Shown here: piece after piece, positions 57,205 to 64,000 of the stretch
Layout: every line of letters starts with the position of its first letter
Position numbering within the stretch: the stretch's first letter is position 1
Assembly (NCBI RefSeq): GCF_029168945.1
Contig: NC_083609.1
Span: 24,735,501 to 24,799,500, forward strand
Length of the DNA stretch: 64,000 nt
Reading direction: 5' to 3'
Origin: Cannabis sativa
Lineage: Eukaryota; Streptophyta; Magnoliopsida; Rosales; Cannabaceae
The notes under the pieces: model-generated
The model's database searches: none
What the model saw: the letters and a program-made list of their open reading frames with translations, nothing else
What the model was told of the DNA's origin: nothing
Made by a program: the position numbers and the translations under genes

Positions 57205-60200
57205 ATGGAGCGAGATGATGCAACAATTGAACAAAAGAAAGCATTACAAAGAAAACGACGGAGAGAATTATATGCACAAACTAAAGAATCACGAAATAAG
57301 CATCGGAGATAGGTGGCTGCAAAGAAAAGAATGGCTGAAAGTAACAAAAGTATTCGCAATAATTCTAGAAAGATTCGTACAGAAAATATGGTGATGAGTG
57401 AATCCTTTCAAAGTGAAATAGGTACTTTTTCTTCCTTCATCCATGCATATAGTTAACTCATTATATCTATACTAATGTATTTGTTGCCATTTATTTTAAG
57501 GGAGCGACCATATGTTTCATGATAAAATCGGCCACCAGAGAAATATTATGAGTGAAATCGGTAAGAATATATTACATCATCATCTTATAGATTTTTTTTC
57601 TTCTAATAACTTAGGAATTTTAAGTTACTCAATTTAAAATTTTTATTATGCAGGAAGTACATCAAACACGTGTGTATGCAGACATGATACTTTTGTTGAA
57701 AGAGGTAAATAGTTATCACTAAAAAATAATGCATTTCGTTATTTATTATTAATTGTAGTAATTTCTTTCATAAATTCTTTATGTTAGGATTTGTTGGAGA
57801 TTTGGAAAAAGAGAGTAATACAAATTTAAGTAACAATGAAAATAACAAGAATACGCTTAACAAAAAAAACAAACAAACTTTCCTAAACTATGCAATTAAC
57901 TTACAAAATGTACCAAAAGAAGTTTATGTATTGCCAATGGCATCAGTGTATAGGCATTGTAATGCAAAAAAATTTACTAGAGAAAGTAATGGCTTTTGTT
58001 GTTCTGATGGTCAAATTCAATTAAAATTAAATGATACACCTAATGAATTATATGAATTATTTACATCTGAATCAGATGAATCATTGCAATTCAAAACATT
58101 CATTAGAACTTATAATAGTAACTTTACTTTTACATCATTTGGAGTAAAATATGACAAGAATTTATGCAAAAGAAACAAAGGCATATACACATTTAGAGTC
58201 CAAGGGCAAATTTATCATTATATCAATGAAGTCTATCTAATGGATAGTCGTCCTTCATACTTACAATTATACTTTTATGACACTGAGCATGAACTAGAGA
58301 ATCGACTAAAACTTTCAAAGAAATTGTCAGCATCAATAGTGAATACTTTAATAAAAATACTAGAAATAAATCCTTATTCAATATTCTTTAGAACATTGAG
58401 TGATATTTCTAATTTTGAAAGTCACAAAATACCAATTAGATGTGACTCTGGACTTGATCAAAGAGTTTACAATATGCCGTCAGCATCCCAAGTTGCTGCA
58501 ATTTGGGTTGATGATGATCCTTCTGCAATTGTCAGGACTCGTGATATATCTGTGTACTGTCATTCTGGTGACACACATAGAGTTCAATATTATTTTGGAT
58601 GTTATGATCCGTTGCAATACCCATTGTTATTTCTCCATGGAGATACTGGTTGGCATGAAGGCATTCAAAGAGTTCCCAAACAAAAGAATTGTGGAACTTC
58701 ATGTAGAGTCGAAAATTTAATTAATGTTAATCGAATTAATTCTGCTACAAAATTACTAGACAATGAGATGACAGGTTATAAACACTTATCTTCTCATTAA
58801 ATTGATTTATTTTCTCATGTGGTCTTCTCATTAAATTCATTTATTTTCTTATGTGGTTTCCTTCTATTTTTTTTTTCCAGTCTTACAGAAAGGGAGAAAA
58901 AGAAATCAAGTTTCTTGTTGTGAATATTACTGTTATAAATTACAAATAAGATCTTCACATAAATCAATTCTATTGCATTCTGGACGACTTTTACAACAAT
59001 ATGTAGTTGATATTTATGTAAAGCTTGAAACGTCTAGATTAGATTACTTTAGACTTAAACAAAAAGAAATACGAGCTGAACTTTATCAAGGTATCGTTGA
59101 TAGTATTGAAATAGGTGAGAGTAAGGGCCATAAAGTTGGTCGAAAAATCATTCTACCCTCATCATTTATCGGTGGTCCGAGGGATATGAAAAAGAGATAT
59201 ATGGATGCTATGTCTTTAGTTCAAAAATTTGGAAAACCCGATATATTTTTAACAATAACTTGTAATCCAAATTGGCCTGAAATTAAACAAGAATTAGATA
59301 GCAATGATGAAATACATAATAGACCCGACTTAATAACACGAATTTTTAGAGCTAAGTTAGAAGAATTCAAGGTAGATTTATTTAAAAAAACAAATATTTG
59401 GAGTTGTTGCTGCATATATCTATGTAATAGAGTTCCAAAAGAGAGGCCTTCCTCATGCTCATTTCTTGATAATTTTGAAAACAAATTCAAAAATTACATC
59501 ACTCAATTTAATTGATCAAATTGTTTGTGCTGAAATTCCTGATAAAGATAAATATCCACATTTACACTCAGTTGTTGTAAAACATATGATGCATGGACCT
59601 TGTGGTTCTTTAAATCCTAATAATGTTTGTATGGACAAAAATCATACATGTAGGAGTAATTATCCTAAATCAAATGTCTTTGAAACTTTTTATGGTGAAA
59701 ATTCTTATCCAAAATATAGACGCCGTAATGATAACAACAAAGTAACGGTTAAAGGTCATTTATTAGATAACAGATGGGTTGTACCATATAATCCATATTT
59801 ATTAGCAAAATTTGATTGTCATATTAATGTAGAAATTTGCTCAACAATTAAGGCTGTCAAATATTTATATAAATATGTTTACAAAGGACACGATCGAATT
59901 AGTTTTACTGTCAATTATGACACAAATTTTATAGATGAGATCACAAGATTCCAATCTGCTAGATGGATATCACCACCTGAAGCGATGTGGCGAATAAATG
60001 GATTTATATTATATGAAATTTACCCATCAGTCATTTCACTATAATTACATCTTGAAGATAAACAAATAGTTACATTTAAAAAAACAGATGATCTTAACAA
60101 ACTAATCACAAGAGATGACACACATAGAACAATGTTAACAGAATTTTTTCGAATGAACATTACAAATGAAAAGGCTAAAACATTATTGTATAAACAATTT

Positions 60201-62195
60201 CCTCAACATTTTTTATGGGATAAACAATACAAGCTTTGGATGCCTAGAAAGAAAGGTAATGTTGTTGGAAGAATTGTTGTAGCCAATCCTATAGAAGGGG
60301 AGAGATATTACTTACGATTGCTCTTAAATCATATACGAGGAGCAACATCATTTGATAACTTAAAAACTGTCAATAATGTTTATGTTTCAACATTTCGTGA
60401 AGCTGCACTTTTGTATGGATTACTAAACGGAAAAGATAATTGTAAATATTGCTTAGAAGAGGCATGCAAGTACCAAATGCCATACTCACTGCGTCGATTG
60501 TTTGCTACAATACTATCTTTATGTTCTCCTGATGAACCCAGGAGATTGTGGAATCAATTTAAAGAGTTTATGTGTGAAGATTACATGAAAGATGGTATGA
60601 ACTTATCTGGTGCCGAACTTAAAGCATTACAATTTATAAATTCTTTGTTAGAACAAATAGGAAAGAGTGTTAATGACTATGGAATTGTTGATTATGATAT
60701 AAATCTTAGAGAAGAAGAAATGTTAGCAAAAATAATGGATGAAGAATTGGGGATAATTGTCTCTGATGTTGAATTATCATATGCAAATAATTTAAACAAA
60801 GAACAAAAATCTGCATATGATATGATTTTGGACAAAGTTTTTTCCAATGAAGGGGCAATGATTTTTATAGATGGTCCAGGTGGAACTGGAAAGACTTATT
60901 TGTATTGTGCTTTGCTTGCTGCTATTAGATCAAGAAAATTAATTGGTCTAGCCACTGCATCTTCAGGAGTTGCTGCTGGCTTATTACCTGGTGGCCGAAC
61001 TGCTCATTCAAGGTTTAAAATACCCCTTGAAGTAGGTGAAAATACCATTTGTTCTGTTAGTAAGCAATCTGCTTTGGCTAAGCTATTTCAACTTACAAAG
61101 TTGATTGTATGGGATGAAGCACCAATGGTAAACAAACAAGCTGTTGAAGCTTTGGATAAGATGTTACAAGATGTGAATGATAATGAGTTACCATTTGGTG
61201 GAAAAGTAGTTGTTTTAGGGGGAGATTTTCGTCAGGTTTTACCTGTTGTACCAAGAGGAAGCAAAGAAGATATAATTAGAGCAAGCTTAGTTAACTCTTA
61301 TTTATGGCCATATTTTACAAAATTAAAATTAGTTCATAGTATGAGAGCTATATTAGATCAAACATTTTCAAATTATTTACTTCGAATAGGTAACGGAACT
61401 GAAAAATCTCATTTTTGTAATATGGTTAAGCTTCAAACCAACATGATTATACCGTTTGTAGACAACACTTTATCATTGAATAATTTAATTAATGCTGTCT
61501 TTCCAAACTTAAATAATTATGTTGAAATTTTAGACTCCATGATTAACCATGTAATTTTAACCCCTAAAAATGAGCATGTTGACCACATTAATAGTATACT
61601 AATTGAATGCTTTCCAGGTGATAGTTTTAGATATTTTAGCTTTGATGAGCTCTTAGATAAAACTGAACAAAACATTCAAGAAGATTTTTTAAATACTTTG
61701 ACACCAGATGGTATACCACCACATGAGCTTGTATTAAAATTGAATTGTCCTGTTATGTTCCTTAGAAATATTAATCCCTCTGAGGGATTATGTAATGGAA
61801 CAAGATTAATTTGTCGAAGCTTTGAACGCAATGTTATTTATGCAGAAATTGCTATTGGAGAGTATAGTGGTAAAAAAGTTTTCTTACCCAGAATTCTTTT
61901 TGTGCCACTAGAAAATGACAAAGGTTCATTTCCATTTAAAAGAATTCAATTTCCGATCCGACCATGTTTTGCAATGACAATAAATAAATCTCAAGGACAA
62001 ACTTTACAGTTTGTCGGACTATATCTTTATGAACCAGCATTTTCACACGGACAATTATATGTTGCTTTATCTAGAGCAAAAACAAGTGATGCTATCAAAA
62101 TTCTTGTGAAACCAATTTCTGATAATACAATTCATGAAAGTTGTACAAAGAATATTGTTTACAATGAAATTTTATCTTTAGTTAATTGCTCTTGA
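57205..62195 (+). pseudogene. Helitron Rep/PIF1-helicase transposase gene, six visible exons
   Basis: Exons 57205-57421, 57501-57560, 57654-57704, 57788-58774, then 58881 to 62195. All introns are GT-AG and all junctions phase 1. Exon 1 is Lys/Arg-rich. The Helitron_like_N region has DIFLTITCNPNWPEI; the HUH nuclease motif appears as GLPHAHFLI (about 59445) after a frame change near 59392 in an A run. The two-Tyr motif is in KYLYKYVYKGHD (about 59858-59890). The PIF1-like helicase has GPGGTGKTYLYCALLAA (Walker A), IVWDEAPM, LGGDFRQVLPVVPRG and the C-terminal MTINKSQGQTL and YVALSRAK. Stops at TAG 57310 and TAA 60042. Otherwise well preserved. Confidence 0.9.
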
Positions 62196-63879
62196 AACAT
62201 ATTTACTTAATAATGATGCGCTTTCAGTTAAGAATATTACTATTATTTTTATTAATCTTTTCGGTAACCACGTAAGTACTATGCCAATTTATATTTGTAG
62301 ATATCTTTTAGATTAATACACTTTAAATATTAGTTCCAATCTTATAATTTTCAAGTAGAAATTATTTTAGTGTAGCTTGATAGTTCCTTATTAACTCTTA
62401 TCTTCTTTTTTCTTCATAAGCTTTGCTGAGTCCTTTTCAAGGCAGGTCATATGATAATTTGGACTTTATAGGAATTCCTTGCACACTTATTGTGAGTATC
62501 TTTAATTTTGTACCAATTACACATTGATTATACTTATTTATTGTATATTGCTCATGATATACTATAAATTGGCTAAGGAGACTTTATAAAAGATTTCTAA
62601 CTAATTACTAATCATTGTTATCAGCTGGTTTAAATTTAAAAATATTTGGGTAACAAGTCAAGTTTTCTGAATTGGTGGAGATTTGAAAATATATTGTGAG
62701 TAGCATATAAAGACGAGGAAATCAACCCTAAATAGTCATGTATGTAAGTTCTTTTTATCTTTTTTATGATTTATGATATATATTGATTTGTTGCTTTCTA
62801 GGAATATCAATTAGTAATTTGATAAAGATGCATGTTATTAATCAATATTCTTAAGTTTCAACTTTTTAACTTAGTCATTTTATCATTATATTTTTTTTTT
62901 TATACAGGACATACATATATACCTTACATTTTACATACATCCTTACATCTTACTTACATATATAAAATCCTTTATATATATCCTAGATCCTACATCCTAA
63001 ACAATAAATTTATTATTCACCCAAAACTTCAACTACATAAAAAATTGTTACTATTCTTAGTTATATTTCAACTAGAATTGTAAATTGTTAAAAGTATTTT
63101 GGTTCAAGTAAAGATATGTATGCTAACTTTAAAAAAATCTTTCAAATTGCACTTGCTGTAAAATCTATTGCCCTTACTCTTATCCCAATCACCATACTTT
63201 TCTTCTGTTCTGGTTTTCAGAAAAAAAAAAAAACAAATCCAATCACCATACTTTCTTTTCCAACCACACCTTTTACCTTACCACTTTTCATGCAAAATAG
63301 TAATAAGGTTTTTGCCCCATACCTCTTTTTTACCAAATCCACTTTTTATCTTATCAAATTTCAAAATACAAATATATAAAATAATAATTCATTTGTTTTT
63401 TTTTTTTTGAAGGAAATAATTCATTTGTTAGTGATAAGTTTTATGTATATTTTTTTTCTCTTAAATATAAATAATTGTTTTACTTTCTCAGTTTTCTTTT
63501 AGTTAGTGTCACTTCAAATCATGTCAATACATATCATTCACTTAACTGTAACTATTTACAATCATCATTATTTTTTTTTTCCTTTTTTTTTTTTACTAAA
63601 AAAATTTACTTTATTCACATTATATAAATCACATTTCACTTAAGTGTCATTCACACATTCATATCCATAGGTTGAACTCTACACCCTTTTAGATTTTTCC
63701 CCAAAAAAAACGTGAACTCTCCTATACTTGTGATTGTCCAGACAAAACTTGTCTTCAAAACAGAAGGTAAAGATATTTGCTAACTTATGTTTATTTTTTT
63801 TCAAAAAAAATCTCAATATTATATATTTTATATTTTCTATGTAAAACATATTGATGTATGTTGCAGGAAAAGAATTGCA
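62196..63879 (+). other. Helitron region between helicase and RPA-like gene
   Basis: AT-rich, with no domain in any short frame. It probably holds the helicase 3' UTR, the promoter and leader of the RPA-like gene; an acceptor-like TTGCAG lies at 63861-63866, just before its ATG. Confidence 0.6.
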
Positions 63880-64000
63880 ATGGCAGAACTTTATAAACTT
63901 ATACCAGAGATTTCTCTTGGAGAAATGAATTGGACTGCCAAAGTTATTGTTGCTGAAAAATCAAACACAAAAACAGCAATACATAGTCCAACCAAATACA
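63880..64000 (+). CDS. RPA1-like single-strand DNA binding protein, start only
   Basis: ATG 63880 begins MAELYKLIPEISLGEMNWTA, then KVIVAEKSNTKTAIHSPTKY to the window end. The LIPEISLGEMNWTAKVIV pattern is the first strand of an RPA70-type OB fold (usual form: hydrophobic-x2-L, W-x2-K-V-x-V). Plant Helitrons carry such RPA-like genes next to Rep/helicase, presumably to bind single-stranded intermediates. Only 40 residues are visible, so the call leans on context. Confidence 0.65.
   Translation, partial: MAELYKLIPEISLGEMNWTAKVIVAEKSNTKTAIHSPTKY

Larger units (their letters stand above)
54949..64000 (+). mobile_element. Autonomous-type Helitron, 3' end beyond the window
   Basis: The start TCTATATATCTATATAAAG at 54949 follows an A and is followed by GGCGGTGACATGACAC, in the style of plant Helitron 5' ends, which begin TC and insert between A and T. 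The Rep/helicase gene spans 57205-62195 and an RPA-like gene begins at 63880, the usual plant Helitron gene pair. The 3' CTRR hairpin end is not in the window. The exact 5' end is probable, not proven. Confidence 0.8.

Overview
This window is plant nuclear DNA made almost entirely of nested transposable elements. I see no host single-copy gene, tRNA, rRNA or CRISPR array. The element set (L1-like LINE, Copia with an initiator-Met primer site, Athila-, Tat- and Tekay-type Gypsy elements, a MULE with DUF1985, an RPA-bearing Helitron), the AT-rich composition and the short GT-AG introns point to a flowering plant, probably a eudicot. The species cannot be fixed from the sequence; Cannabaceae is only a guess.

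Layout: 1-2229 decayed LINE. 2230-3462 a minus-strand Tekay-type LTR with the last bit of its pol. 3463-4215 a truncated Copia LTR. 4216-4355 a possible Tekay gag scrap. 4356-35698 a minus-strand Athila-like, pol-deleted element (element A) split by two later insertions: a Copia element (8271-18332, minus, 1891-bp LTRs, TSD TGGAG) and a Tat-lineage Gypsy element (Tat1, 23606-35193, plus, 858-bp LTRs, TSD ATTTT). 35699-38478 the 3' half of a Tekay element with its LTR. 38479-38690 a LINE RNase H remnant. 38806-39527 a diverged Tat solo LTR. 39773-54858 a MULE-like element with TIRs, CT/GA tracts, subterminal repeats and a DUF1985 pseudogene, split by a second Tat element (Tat2, 40795-52583, plus, 714-bp LTRs, TSD CTCAT). 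54949-64000 (runs off the window) a Helitron with an intron-containing Rep/helicase gene and the start of an RPA-like gene.

The most interesting content is a gene on the strand opposite gag-pol in both Tat elements, lying between pol and the 3' LTR. In Tat1 it can be read as three exons joined by canonical GT-AG introns, 1950 nt in frame (649 codons plus stop) with one internal stop. In Tat2 a homologous but more damaged copy keeps one intron at the same place and phase, has another intron absent from Tat1, and lacks the first Tat1 intron. Both encode a domain resembling the 'putative gypsy type transposon' family followed by a coiled coil. Antisense extra ORFs are known in Tat-lineage elements; the exon models and the intron differences are read here from the sequence.

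All elements carry some damage. Most in-frame stops lie where the frame continues normally and a Gln or Arg codon would be restored by reversing one C-to-T change, as expected for methylated, silenced repeats. By eye, LTR pairs differ at about 9/858 (Tat1), 14/714 (Tat2) and 20/1891 (Copia) positions, so these three insertions are fairly recent while the LINE, MULE and Tekay pieces are older.
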